A DNA stretch of 48,684 bases from Kineococcus siccus (GTDB lineage: Bacteria > Actinomycetota > Actinomycetes > Actinomycetales > Kineococcaceae): NCBI RefSeq assembly GCF_009906795.1, contig NZ_JAAALN010000006.1, positions 1-48,684 of the forward strand, given 5' to 3'. Positions 7,629-15,861 of this stretch are shown one piece after another (the first letter of the stretch is position 1; each line of letters begins with the position of its first letter). Under the pieces are notes generated by a model that saw only the letters and a list, made by a program, of their open reading frames with translations, did no database searches and had not been told where the DNA came from. Made by a program: the position numbers and the translations under genes.

Positions 7629-7829
7629 TCAGGCGCCAGCTATTCCAGTGTTCTTGAATCCCAGCCCAAGACAGCCAGGCGTCGGACATGTCCGCGTCTC
7701 GCTAAAGGTGTCAATAGGGCTTTGGTCGAGGGTGCCGGTGACGGTGATGACCTCCTCCTGCAGGACTGCACTGCACAGGGGGCAGCGACGCCCCTCACGG
7801 TCGGGGATCATCCGGCGGTGATTCGTCAT
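7629..7829 (-). CDS. small zinc-ribbon protein
   Basis: 66 residues with two Cys pairs, CPLC at 16-19 and CPTPGC at 48-53, the layout of a small treble-clef or zinc-ribbon protein. The ATG at 7829 has no ribosome site, but TAGCGT lies eight bases before it on the minus strand, consistent with a leaderless mRNA. It lies 58 bases downstream of the small terminase gene in the same direction. Function unknown; nucleic-acid binding is plausible. The opposite-strand frame over the same bases lacks any recognisable pattern. Confidence 0.55.
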   Translation of the reverse strand: MTNHRRMIPDREGRRCPLCSAVLQEEVITVTGTLDQSPIDTFSETRTCPTPGCLGLGFKNTGIAGA

Positions 7830-7887
7830 GTGTCGGAACGCTAGCGAATTTCTCAGCGCGCCGTGCCCGTTCCGCCATGCGAAGTCG

Positions 7888-8322
7888 TCACGTCAAGGCA
7901 CTTCGATGACGCTCCAGCGTCGTGACGCCCTCCGGCAGCGCTGCTACCTCCGGCGTCGTGTGCAACCGCCGCAGCTCGACTCGCAGGCGTCGGCGGGCTC
8001 CCTCTGAAACGAGGTGATCGCTGAGGATGGAGTGCAACGCCTGCAGGTCCTGCCCGGCTATCCGCCCCGCCGCAACCTTCGAGGTCAGGAACCACATCGC
8101 CACCGCGACCTCCGCCCAGTCCGAGGGCTCAAAGTACTGCGCCTGTCCGGAGGAGCCCATCGCCTCCCACAGCGCCACGGCCTGCCGGCACCAGGTCGGG
8201 TCCGCCGCCGGCTGCTCGACGACCGCGGCCCCGTCGGCCCTCTCCACGCGCGCGGCGTCCGCCTTTGACTGGTGGCCGAGCCGCTCCTCCGACCGCTTCG
8301 GCACCGGGCCTCGCCCCGGCAT
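7888..8322 (-). CDS. phage terminase small subunit (TerS)
   Basis: 144 residues. The start MPGRGPVPKRSEERLGH and the later SSGQAQYFEPSDWAEVAVAM, with the closing VTTLERHRS, match the actinophage small terminase pattern ('GPVPKRS..R', 'SGQ..YYEPSDWA.A', '...EGARRR.R.EL'). TerS recognises the pac/cos site and hands DNA to the large terminase for packaging. No large terminase, portal or capsid gene is present in the element, so this is an orphan. Phage-inducible satellites keep their own TerS to redirect a helper phage's packaging machinery, which is the likely role here (inference). A GGGGGA ribosome site lies about eight bases before ATG 8322. Confidence 0.8.
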   Translation of the reverse strand: MPGRGPVPKRSEERLGHQSKADAARVERADGAAVVEQPAADPTWCRQAVALWEAMGSSGQAQYFEPSDWAEVAVAMWFLTSKVAAGRIAGQDLQALHSILSDHLVSEGARRRLRVELRRLHTTPEVAALPEGVTTLERHRSALT

Positions 8323-8579
8323 CAGCCAAGTCCCCCGCTCGACCCTGTGACCCGGGCGCGGTCCCGGGCCCTATGCGCTCCGGTACTGCTGTCGACGGGA
8401 GGGAGGGGGTCCCCGGCGGGGTTCCCGTGCGCTCCCGCTGAGCCGTCTGGCGTCCGGACCCTTATTCCACTACTTATGATCAATTCTCTAGCTCCTCATG
8501 CTTGAGTGAGGCGCCTGGTCAATATGGCCCCGAGCGCAGCGCTTCTCTGACTTACACGGCAATGGTATTAGAGGCTCAG

Positions 8580-9227
8580 CTACTTCAATGCGCGGACTGG
8601 TTGATCGCCGACTACGAGGTCCTGCACAGGGTCCCAGCGCTCCTGAACCTTATCGGCTTTACCTGAAATCGTGACAGCTCGACGTATACCGCGAGCATTC
8701 TTTGCGGCAATGGTTAAATTCAAACAGTAGGAGCCTTGACCCGGCAGTCGCGCCGCGTTGTCGATGTTTAGTCGTCTTTGGTCGATATTTCTAGCAAGAA
8801 CGAAGGTAGCAGCGCCCTTTTCGCTGGTGTATCGCAGCAGATCGATCCGCCTAGAAGAACCAGCAGGTATCGTCTCCGTGATCTCCCGGGTGTGGCTCCA
8901 CTTTACGAAGACCGAGAATCGTCTCGGGAACGGCTCGTAGTCTCGATGGGTATGGTTACCCTCACCAACGACCTCGATGGAGTCGACGATTACCTGCACG
9001 TCTTCAGCGGCATCACGACGACCTTGGTTCCGAATGACGAGAGTGACCCATAACTCTTGGCCGATCTCAGGCTCCGGCCTACGGCTAGCGGACAAAGACT
9101 CAGTAGGGTTGATCCACGCGGCTTCCAGCCGAGGGCGATTGACCCATGGTCGAATCTGTTGTCCAAATAATGCCAGCCCAACTGCCACCAAACTGCCACT
9201 TGCGCTAAACCATTGCGGCTCGACCAA
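8580..9227 (-). CDS. membrane-anchored protein of unknown function
   Basis: 215 residues. One N-terminal membrane segment (about residues 8-25, SGSLVAVGLALFGQQI) is followed by a soluble, mostly beta-type domain with repeated strand patterns such as LWVTLVIRNQGRRDAAEDVQ, typical of immunoglobulin-like folds with 'NQG...A..V.V' edges. The start is TTG 9227 with GAGGTG seven bases upstream. Base composition is less GC-rich than host genes. I do not recognise the family. Its place in the cargo block among likely defence genes makes a membrane sensor or effector possible, but nothing shows this directly. Confidence 0.65.
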   Translation of the reverse strand: MVEPQWFSASGSLVAVGLALFGQQIRPWVNRPRLEAAWINPTESLSASRRPEPEIGQELWVTLVIRNQGRRDAAEDVQVIVDSIEVVGEGNHTHRDYEPFPRRFSVFVKWSHTREITETIPAGSSRRIDLLRYTSEKGAATFVLARNIDQRRLNIDNAARLPGQGSYCLNLTIAAKNARGIRRAVTISGKADKVQERWDPVQDLVVGDQPVRALK

Positions 9228-9653
9228 GTTCGTTCACCTCACGATTGAGATCGATGGCGGTCCGGCTCTTATATACACAGTAGTACGAACGTGCCTGCGT
9301 CGTGCGCCACAACAAGAGCTTTACTGCCGTAACCACCTGAGCAAGGGCAGTGAGAGGCAGGACTCCATGCGCAGCTTTGGTCTTCGCATCACCTACCGTC
9401 GGCGAGCCGCGGGCGCTGCTGCCCGACGAGACCGAAGCTGACCTCCACACAGAGGACGGCCCGCACCCGACCACTGCCGGCTCCGTTACGCGAAGGTCGC
9501 TCTCAAGATCTGTATCGCTCGACTGAGGTCCTGTGCTGACTTAAAGACGGTCTCGTAGAGCATGTGGCAGCATCGCTTGTCGAGGTGGCGGGCGATCATT
9601 GCGGTGCGCAGGCACAACTAGACTGCACGTCATCAACTGAAGGTAGGAGGAGA
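9228..9653 (+). promoter_or_regulatory. divergent intergenic region with candidate promoter for the MazG-HNH operon
   Basis: 426 bases between the divergent unknown membrane gene and mazG-like gene. TAGACT at 9619-9624 is a candidate -10 box for the rightward operon, 29 bases before its start, leaving room for the ribosome site GGAGGAG. No -35 box at the right distance is convincing. I see no further gene here. Confidence 0.3.
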
Positions 9654-10016
9654 ATGAGTTTCCGCGAATTACAATCGTCCCTAAACAGCTTCGCGCGCGA
9701 GCGGGATTGGGAGCAATTCCACACCCCTAAGAATCTGATCATGGCGCTGACCGGCGAAGTTGGCGAGCTCACCGAGTTGTTTCAGTGGCTGACCCCTCAG
9801 GAATGTGAGGCGGTGGCAGTTAACGAAGTGCAACGGGTGCGCGTGGCCGAGGAGATGGCCGACATTCTTGCCTACTTGCTTCGCTTGGCCGACGTCCTGA
9901 GTATTGACCTTGAAGCGGCCTTGAAGGCGAAGATTGTCGTCAACGAACAGAAGTACCCCGTGGATCGGTCCCGGGGCAACGCCCGTAAGTACACTGACTA
10001 CGAGGAGCAGTCTTGA
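9654..10016 (+). CDS. MazG-like nucleotide pyrophosphohydrolase
   Basis: 120 residues, the size of single-domain MazG-like/RS21-C6 (dCTPase) proteins, all-alpha NTP pyrophosphohydrolases. The Mg-binding motifs are present: EVGE at 35-38 and E67-x-x-D70 in AEEMADIL. The start ATG 9654 has GGAGGAG just upstream. The stop overlaps the next start as TTGA, so it is translationally coupled to a HNH endonuclease with a PUA/EVE-like domain. Family members hydrolyse non-canonical or signalling nucleotides; with a nuclease partner in a mobile element, a defence role (nucleotide depletion or alarm clearance) is a reasonable inference. Confidence 0.88.
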   Translation: MSFRELQSSLNSFARERDWEQFHTPKNLIMALTGEVGELTELFQWLTPQECEAVAVNEVQRVRVAEEMADILAYLLRLADVLSIDLEAALKAKIVVNEQKYPVDRSRGNARKYTDYEEQS

Positions 10017-10990
10017 GGCGCGTCATCCTGCAACCGGCTGGTAACGCGGGTGCACGCAAGCACTACGCCGACACGATCGCTACGCCGGTTCCCCTACAGG
10101 AGAATGCACAACTTCTTGGAGTGGACTACCAGTCACTCGTCAAGCTTTATCCGTCGGGAGCAGCCCCCCTTTGGGGTGCTACGACAGGCGAGAAGGACAT
10201 CAACGTAGGTCGTTACGACCGCATGAGTACGGGCGATTACGTTATGTTCGCCGCTGAGGGGCGAATCTTCCGTGGCGGTACGGTGACCCGCAAGTTCCGC
10301 AATGCAGGACTCGCCACCAAGCTGTGGGGCACCGACGACAGGAATCGCACTTGGGAGCTGATGTTTGCGGTCGACGAACTCCGACACTTCGATCTGCCGT
10401 ACGCCGACTTCAACCAGATCGTAGGGTACAAGGCGAATAACGTAATTCAAGGGTTCAGTGTCCTTGACGAGACACGAAGCGCACTCCTATTCGACCAACT
10501 GTCCCTCGACAGTGACACCTATCCGTCGACACCAACCGTCGGAGCGCTACAGAACCTTCTGGCGGGACTGAAGGGCGAGACCGAACGAGAAGTTAAAGGT
10601 GTGCAACGGCTTGAACAAGGCCTACTACGCCGGCACCTCTTACCTTCGCTTGAAGGTCGATGTGACCTCTGCGGGCGTGACTTCCCGGCGCAGATGCTGA
10701 TCGCGGCCCACATTAAGAAGCGCGCCGCTTGCTCTACCTGGGAGCGGCTAGACATCCCCGCTATCGCAATGCTCGCGTGCAAGTTTGGCTGCGACAGTCT
10801 ATTTGAGGAAGGATACATCAGCGTCGACACTGCAGGTTCCATTCTTATTAGCGACCTGGCTCAGCCGTCCACCGCTCTTGATGCCTATCTGAATATGTTG
10901 GCCGGTCGGAAGTGCTCTGCGTGGCGACCTGACCGAGCCGCGTATTTTGGGTGGCATTTCAATCACACCTTCAAAATGTCACTCGCTTAA
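10013..10990 (+). CDS. HNH endonuclease with N-terminal PUA/EVE-like domain
   Basis: 325 residues from TTG 10013, overlapping the previous stop by four bases. Residues about 45-160 fit a PUA-superfamily (EVE/ASCH-like) fold: YDRMSTGDYVMFAAEGRIFR, VTRKFRNAGLATKLWG, WELMFAVDELR, GYKANNVIQGFSVLDE. The C-terminal HNH-type domain has CDLC at 217-220, AAHIKKR with H233, and ACKFGCDSLFEEGYISVD around 255-272, where the usual second HNH histidine region is Cys-rich. EVE-like domains read modified bases, so the protein may cut modified phage DNA as a type IV-like restriction enzyme. The coupled MazG-like gene suggests one two-gene system. The domain call for the N-terminus is by eye. Confidence 0.78.
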   Translation: MRRVILQPAGNAGARKHYADTIATPVPLQENAQLLGVDYQSLVKLYPSGAAPLWGATTGEKDINVGRYDRMSTGDYVMFAAEGRIFRGGTVTRKFRNAGLATKLWGTDDRNRTWELMFAVDELRHFDLPYADFNQIVGYKANNVIQGFSVLDETRSALLFDQLSLDSDTYPSTPTVGALQNLLAGLKGETEREVKGVQRLEQGLLRRHLLPSLEGRCDLCGRDFPAQMLIAAHIKKRAACSTWERLDIPAIAMLACKFGCDSLFEEGYISVDTAGSILISDLAQPSTALDAYLNMLAGRKCSAWRPDRAAYFGWHFNHTFKMSLA

Positions 10991-11172
10991 GCAAGTCATG
11001 ATCGAGTCGACGGGCAGGGAAGGCTGCGCTAGGTCGCGCCGTCGCGGCTCACCTCGGCACCCGCGACCATGCGCGCTACGGTAAATTGCCGTCTGAACCA
11101 CGTAGACAGGTCGTCAATCATTCGACTCGACATAAGTTCCTGGGCTTATGGAAGACACATTTGGAGGCAGCC

Positions 11173-12495
11173 ATGGGTGCTCGGTGGCGGCTGTATAAAG
11201 AGGGCAAGCAATTGCAGTGGGGGAAGAACTTTGTCCCTGCTCGGCTTCTTAGCCTTTTCGTTGAGGCGGAGAAGTATGTTGACACGAAATGGTTGCTAGC
11301 CCACGATCTGGAGAACACTTCGATTGACGTCATAGTATGCGAGGAAGAACAGATGGAGGAGGCCGCGGCCTACATAGAGCGAACACCCCCGAGGGAAATC
11401 TTTGGATACCGTGCACCTGTTGCGGTGGTTAAGCAGCGGCTTGATCTCATGGGATTCACAAGCGGCGCTTGCAAGGAAGAGGTGGTCACCCTTCTCCGAG
11501 AGGTGTACGAAACCGACCAGTTCGAGATTCCCTCAGCACAAGGAGAGGGCGAGGCGCGAATCCCCTACGAGGCGGCTTTGGAGACGGCACTCTCGGCCCT
11601 CCTTAAAGTCCAGGACGAAACGGGCGCCCCCCATAGACTGACTGCTATCGAGGACGCCTGCCTTGACGCTTTAGAGCCCTACTTAGGCAGCGAGGCCGAC
11701 CATAGAACCCTGCTGGCTCTCCAATTGTCAACCATGGACCCCGCCCATATTTTGTCCGTCGATCTGCACGACCTCATGCTGTCGGGGTACTTCGCAGTTG
11801 AGGATGCTGTCGCACAAGTGGCTTTCGACGAGTTGACCCAGGAGTTGTCAAGCACGGGCCCAGTCATCGTAGTCACCGAAGGTTCTAGTGACGCGGATTT
11901 GCTGCAGCGCATGCTGCGTATTACGGCGCCGGCTGTCGCAGACTTCTTCCGGTTCTTGGACTATACCGGGAAGCCAGCCGGGGGCGTAGATCACGTCGTC
12001 AAGACGCTCCGTAGTTTCTCTGCAGCCGGCGTTACGAATCGAGTCATTGGCGTCCTCGATAACGACGTCGCTGGGCGGATTGGCGACCGCACGCTTAGAT
12101 CTGCGCCACTGAGACCTACTATCAAGTGGATTATGCTGCCCGATGTCCCCTACGCACAGAATTATCCTACTCTGGGCCCGGCCGGTGAGGGACGAGACGA
12201 CGTCAACGGCTGCGCCGTGTCTATCGAGTTCCAATTCGGGGAGGATTGTCTACGCGGCGCCGACGGCCAACTGACGCCCATCCAATGGTCAAAAGGCGAC
12301 AAAAGCTTGAATGCTCGCCAAGGAGAACTCTCGGACAAGAGGGCTGTGAAACGCCGAATCACTGCCATGTTGCAATCAATCACCTCAGGTGGTGGAAAGA
12401 GTCCGACGCCATGGCCGCCGATGCATGCGCTGACGGAAGCTCTGATAGACGCGGCAAAGGCAGCTGGTGAGTCGGGGTCTAGTGCAAGCTTTTGA
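11173..12495 (+). CDS. HEPN/Toprim-type protein, likely defence effector
   Basis: 440 residues from ATG 11173, chosen because GGAGG lies five bases-plus upstream and because HEPN/Toprim N-terminal domains begin in this way (MGARWRLYKEGKQLQWGKNF resembles 'MG.Y..L...G..L.W.KN'). The N-terminal half is helical. A Toprim domain follows, with the glutamate in VIVVTEGSSDADLL (E236) and the DND motif in VIGVLDNDVAG (296-298). Toprim cores coordinate Mg and cut nucleic acid, and in OLD- and Gabija-like proteins act in antiphage defence. Here no ATPase partner is adjacent, so it may act alone. The function in defence is inference from domains and location. Confidence 0.75.
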   Translation: MGARWRLYKEGKQLQWGKNFVPARLLSLFVEAEKYVDTKWLLAHDLENTSIDVIVCEEEQMEEAAAYIERTPPREIFGYRAPVAVVKQRLDLMGFTSGACKEEVVTLLREVYETDQFEIPSAQGEGEARIPYEAALETALSALLKVQDETGAPHRLTAIEDACLDALEPYLGSEADHRTLLALQLSTMDPAHILSVDLHDLMLSGYFAVEDAVAQVAFDELTQELSSTGPVIVVTEGSSDADLLQRMLRITAPAVADFFRFLDYTGKPAGGVDHVVKTLRSFSAAGVTNRVIGVLDNDVAGRIGDRTLRSAPLRPTIKWIMLPDVPYAQNYPTLGPAGEGRDDVNGCAVSIEFQFGEDCLRGADGQLTPIQWSKGDKSLNARQGELSDKRAVKRRITAMLQSITSGGGKSPTPWPPMHALTEALIDAAKAAGESGSSASF

Positions 12496-13069
12496 CGCTG
12501 CCCACATAAGCATGTCTCCCGTCGAGTGACTGCTCTAAACATCAAGCAGCACGACGCACGTTCAGTCGTCTTCTCAGTGAGTAACGTCGACGGTTGGTGA
12601 ACTTCAATCCAGACTTTACACATAAGGGAGCGCCGCCAAAGCGCAAAGGGCACCCGTCTCACGGCCGACGCCTTTCACTAAAGTGCCAATGGCTAAGGGT
12701 CGACAGAGCGAGGCGCTAGATTTGGCTGTCGCTCAGTCCGGACAGCAGTGGCGGCACTCAGGCTTACAAGCGAAGCGGCATCGCAACTGATCGCGCCGGC
12801 TGCCTGCAATGTGGGGTCCCCTCCCGTGGGTCGGTTACCTTCCCGGTGACGCGCCTCGCAAGGGTCAACGATTGCACTTCCCACTGTTGTCCCAGCACTC
12901 CGCAGCCGCGCTTAGGTAAGGATGGCCTCGGTTATGGGGTGGTTCCGACGCTCGAGCCACCCGCTAGTCCGCACGCCAGCGCGCGACCTGGAGGTCACCG
13001 GGCAGGGTCTCGCCGACGGGGGTGGAGGAAGGGTGGCAGTGACGGCTGGCAAGATGCCACTCTTCCGGC
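12496..13069. other. 574-base gap without a supported gene
   Basis: Short frames on both strands here lack family resemblance, ribosome sites and coding-like composition. The stretch probably holds the promoter of the pentapeptide-repeat gene starting at 13070, but I see no clear -35/-10 pair, terminator or repeat. Confidence 0.4.
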
Positions 13070-14578
13070 ATGACAGACGCCAGAGGGTCAAAGCCGGCGG
13101 GTAAGAACCCACACTCCGAGGAAGTGAGTGCCGACGCCCCAGGATCCGACGAGTCTCCAGAGGCTTGGCGTACCCTTGGCACCGCCCGAGGCGCTGTTAC
13201 CGCGCTACTCGTGTTGGGCGTACTGGCCGGACTTGCAGTCGCGGCTCTTTGGCTGGTCCCTGAGCAGCTTAATCGGCGTGCCTTTTCCACCCCCGCCGAA
13301 CGGGCCGTTGCGGTCAACGCTGCTCGCATCCCTGCCGCCGCCGTCTTCGCCGCAGCTATCGCCGCCCTTGGCGTGTGGGTCAATCATGGCAACGTGACGG
13401 TCGCACGCGTAGCTCTAAAGCAGACACGAAGTCGGGATTTGGAGACTACCCGCCTGACTGAGGCCGCGCAACGAAACGACAGATTTGTGCGAGCAATCGA
13501 ACTCATTAACGACGACCAGCAGCTGAATGCTCGACTTGGGGGACTATATGCCCTCGAACAACTCATGCGCGAATCGCCGAAGATCTACTACGCGACGATT
13601 GTAGACGTCTTGGCCGCCTATATTCGGCACCGGGCTCCTTGGCCGCCTCAATCCGCCACCGAAGCCATCCGCGCTGAGTCCTACGTGCCACGGTGGCGAC
13701 GCCTAATGTCGAAACACACGCCCCGACCTTTCAATGACGTCCAGGTTGCGTTGACTATTCTCGGACGCCGCGCTCACTTAGACAGTCTCCCCGCTTCCGA
13801 CCGCGGCAACTTGGACCACCACAAGATTGATCTGAGCGGCACCAACCTCCGAGGCGCTGACCTAACTGACGCTTATTTGGTCAGGGTCGACTTGTCCCGC
13901 TCCCATCTGGAGGGCGCCAACCTGCGGCGGGCATGCCTCACGGCTGCCAATCTTCACGAAGCGCACTTGACGACCGCGACGCTAGATGGCGCAGATCTCC
14001 GAAAAGCTCGGCTGACCGGAACAAGACTGCAGGGCGCTAGATTGAATGGCGCACTTCTTCAGCAGGTGGACTTGCACGACCGGCAACTCCTGGGGACCCG
14101 CTTGAATGGGGCCCACCTGGAAGGCGCGAATTTGCGGGGCGCATGGATGGGGTTCGCAGAATTGAGGGGGGCGCACCTGCAGGGAGCGGACTTGACCGCA
14201 GCTGGTCTCAGTTCGGCCGACTTGAGAGGCGCGGACCTCACCGAAGCAATCCTTACGATGGCCTCTTTGAACAACTGTGTACTCACGGCAGCTAAAGTAA
14301 AGAACGCCGACTTCACCTCGGCGAAGTTATTCTACGCAGAGCTAACCGAGCTAGACATGGGTCAGGCTGAATTGGGTGGCGCGCAGATGATAGGCGCTGC
14401 ATTCGGCGGCACCCAGCTCGTTGAAACGAAAGGGTTAACGTGGGGGCAGGTCATGTCGATTCAGGGCGACGGTAGAACGACCCTACCGTCCACGCTCAGA
14501 GGTCCCAACGGTGAACTTCGACCCAACCACTGGCCGGCAGAAGATCACAACCGAGCGCTAAGCGAAACTCAAACTTAA
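13070..14578 (+). CDS. membrane-anchored pentapeptide-repeat protein
   Basis: 502 residues. Two membrane segments near the N-terminus (about 41-63 and 85-105), a helical region (about 115-235), then pentapeptide repeats of the A(D/N)LxxA type from about 250 to 440 (examples: GTNLRGADLTDAYL, GANLRRACLTAANL, GADLTAAGLSSADLRGADL). These form a right-handed square beta-helix. Membrane-anchored proteins of this form are widespread in Actinobacteria with unknown function; some pentapeptide proteins mimic DNA or act in antiphage systems. The ATG at 13070 lacks a strong ribosome site. It ends the rightward cargo genes. Role in the element unknown. Confidence 0.8.
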   Translation: MTDARGSKPAGKNPHSEEVSADAPGSDESPEAWRTLGTARGAVTALLVLGVLAGLAVAALWLVPEQLNRRAFSTPAERAVAVNAARIPAAAVFAAAIAALGVWVNHGNVTVARVALKQTRSRDLETTRLTEAAQRNDRFVRAIELINDDQQLNARLGGLYALEQLMRESPKIYYATIVDVLAAYIRHRAPWPPQSATEAIRAESYVPRWRRLMSKHTPRPFNDVQVALTILGRRAHLDSLPASDRGNLDHHKIDLSGTNLRGADLTDAYLVRVDLSRSHLEGANLRRACLTAANLHEAHLTTATLDGADLRKARLTGTRLQGARLNGALLQQVDLHDRQLLGTRLNGAHLEGANLRGAWMGFAELRGAHLQGADLTAAGLSSADLRGADLTEAILTMASLNNCVLTAAKVKNADFTSAKLFYAELTELDMGQAELGGAQMIGAAFGGTQLVETKGLTWGQVMSIQGDGRTTLPSTLRGPNGELRPNHWPAEDHNRALSETQT

Positions 14579-14780
14579 TCTCGTTTACCGCCACCTCGGC
14601 ACTCGTGACACAGCCGCCGCGGTGCCTCCCCTGGTGCGGCGTATGAGGCAGCCGAACTCGTACCTTTCGTTAGTTCAAGTAGGGAGGAGGCGCGACTGCT
14701 ACTTGCCCTATTCGGTCATGCGGTATTAGAATGCGCGCAGTTCTGCAGTCGCCGTGAATTACGACCTGCACTTGCGTGCG

Positions 14781-15428
14781 CTAAGAGTAGTTCATAGGCG
14801 CCGGGATCGCCGCGTCGCTCGCCTGTGCCAGTGCCTCGATGACGCCGTCGGTCAAAGAAGCGATCTCGATAGGCTTCGCCGGCCGGAACAGGGCCCCGTC
14901 GATGAAGTTGTCCTGGATGCTGGGCGCCGCGACGCTGACCAGCTCCTGCAACTGTGGTGCCGCGTCCGGTCGCGCCTCGAGCCACAGGTCCATGACCTCC
15001 GACCAGCCCGCCGAACCGATCGGCGCCTGAGCCTGGGTGTGGGCGACCTCCGCGATCGCGTTGGCGAGGGTCATGTCACCGTTGCGCAGCGCCCGGGCCA
15101 TCACGGCCTGCGCCTGCGCGGGCTTCGCGGCCAGCTGCGTGGCGCGGTCCTCGGCGTCTCGACGGGAGATCGCGTCCTGCTGGCCGTCGCGGTCGCTCGT
15201 GCCGAACAGCTGGCGCTCCAGCTGCCGCGCGGTCTGCGCCGCCCGCCCGTTCATCTCCGCCTGCAGCTGCGCGAGCTCCTCGCGGTGTTGGGTGAAGAGC
15301 CGGGCCAGCGCACGCGCCTTACCCGCGTCGCTGAGGTTCGGGTTCGCCTGCACCTTCGCCACTTGGCGCTCCGCGCGCTGGCGGGCGGTGTCCGCTGCGG
15401 TGCGCCATGTCGTCTTGTCGAAGCTCAT
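14781..15428 (-). CDS. phage-like coiled-coil protein (possible scaffold-type)
   Basis: 215 residues. The N-terminal half is a long charged helix (TARQRAERQVAKVQANPNLS, DAGKARALARLF, REELAQLQAEM), which resembles proteins encoded near terminase/portal genes of actinophages ('..A...ANP.LSD.GK.R....'). The C-terminal half is helical and acidic. The start ATG 15428 has AGGAGGA upstream. It is the last gene of the element's leftward core operon, 16 bases after the HTH gene. No structural phage gene accompanies it. A scaffold or capsid-redirecting role is possible for a satellite, but this is speculation from resemblance. Confidence 0.6.
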   Translation of the reverse strand: MSFDKTTWRTAADTARQRAERQVAKVQANPNLSDAGKARALARLFTQHREELAQLQAEMNGRAAQTARQLERQLFGTSDRDGQQDAISRRDAEDRATQLAAKPAQAQAVMARALRNGDMTLANAIAEVAHTQAQAPIGSAGWSEVMDLWLEARPDAAPQLQELVSVAAPSIQDNFIDGALFRPAKPIEIASLTDGVIEALAQASDAAIPAPMNYS

Positions 15429-15444
15429 CAGCTGGTCCTCCTGT

Positions 15445-15861
15445 TCAGGCCGCCGTGCGGCGATTCGCGAACTCCTGCAGGTCCCCGACGGTCACAACCC
15501 ACCGGCCGGCCTCGCGGTGACCGCGAAGCCGGCCGGCCTCTAGGAGCTGCCGAACGCGCCGAGCCGAGCACCCCAGCTGTTCCGCTGCCTGCCCTGTCGT
15601 AACCGTGCCCTGCCACCCTGCCTGCTCGACGTCGGGCTTCCGCGGTTCGCTTCCGTCTGCGGAAGTCGCCGCGGAAGCGGCCGCACGCATCGCCCCATGG
15701 CGCAGCGCCAGCAGGACCGAGTCGACGGCCGCGTTCTCACCGCGCACAGCCACCCGCAGCCTCGACAGATCCAGCCGCCGATCCAGCAGCAGTGCGACCT
15801 CATCCGGCACGAGCACGCACGGGCCATGCAGGTAGGCCGCCCAGTGCGTCGGCCCGATCAC
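15445..15861 (-). CDS. MerR/excisionase-type helix-turn-helix protein
   Basis: 138 residues from GTG 15861, overlapping the WhiB-like stop as GTGA. Residues 86-125 are a helix-turn-helix of the excisionase/MerR type (TVTTGQAAEQLGCSARRVRQ then LLEAGRLRGHREAGRWVV). The N-terminal 60 residues (LVPDEVALLLDRRLDLSRLR) have no clear match. It likely binds DNA as an element regulator. A second, shorter excisionase-like protein is at 18220-18432, so this one may regulate replication or packaging genes rather than excision. Confidence 0.7.
   Translation of the reverse strand: MIGPTHWAAYLHGPCVLVPDEVALLLDRRLDLSRLRVAVRGENAAVDSVLLALRHGAMRAAASAATSADGSEPRKPDVEQAGWQGTVTTGQAAEQLGCSARRVRQLLEAGRLRGHREAGRWVVTVGDLQEFANRRTAA

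Noticed and set aside
11050-11067. An 18-base near repeat with 14592-14609 (16 of 18 bases)
   Set aside because: Too short and imperfect to separate from chance; no other copies or symmetric context seen.
12693-13069. Small frames on both strands in the 12.5-13.07 kb gap
   Set aside because: They lack ribosome sites, family patterns and coding-like third-position bias.
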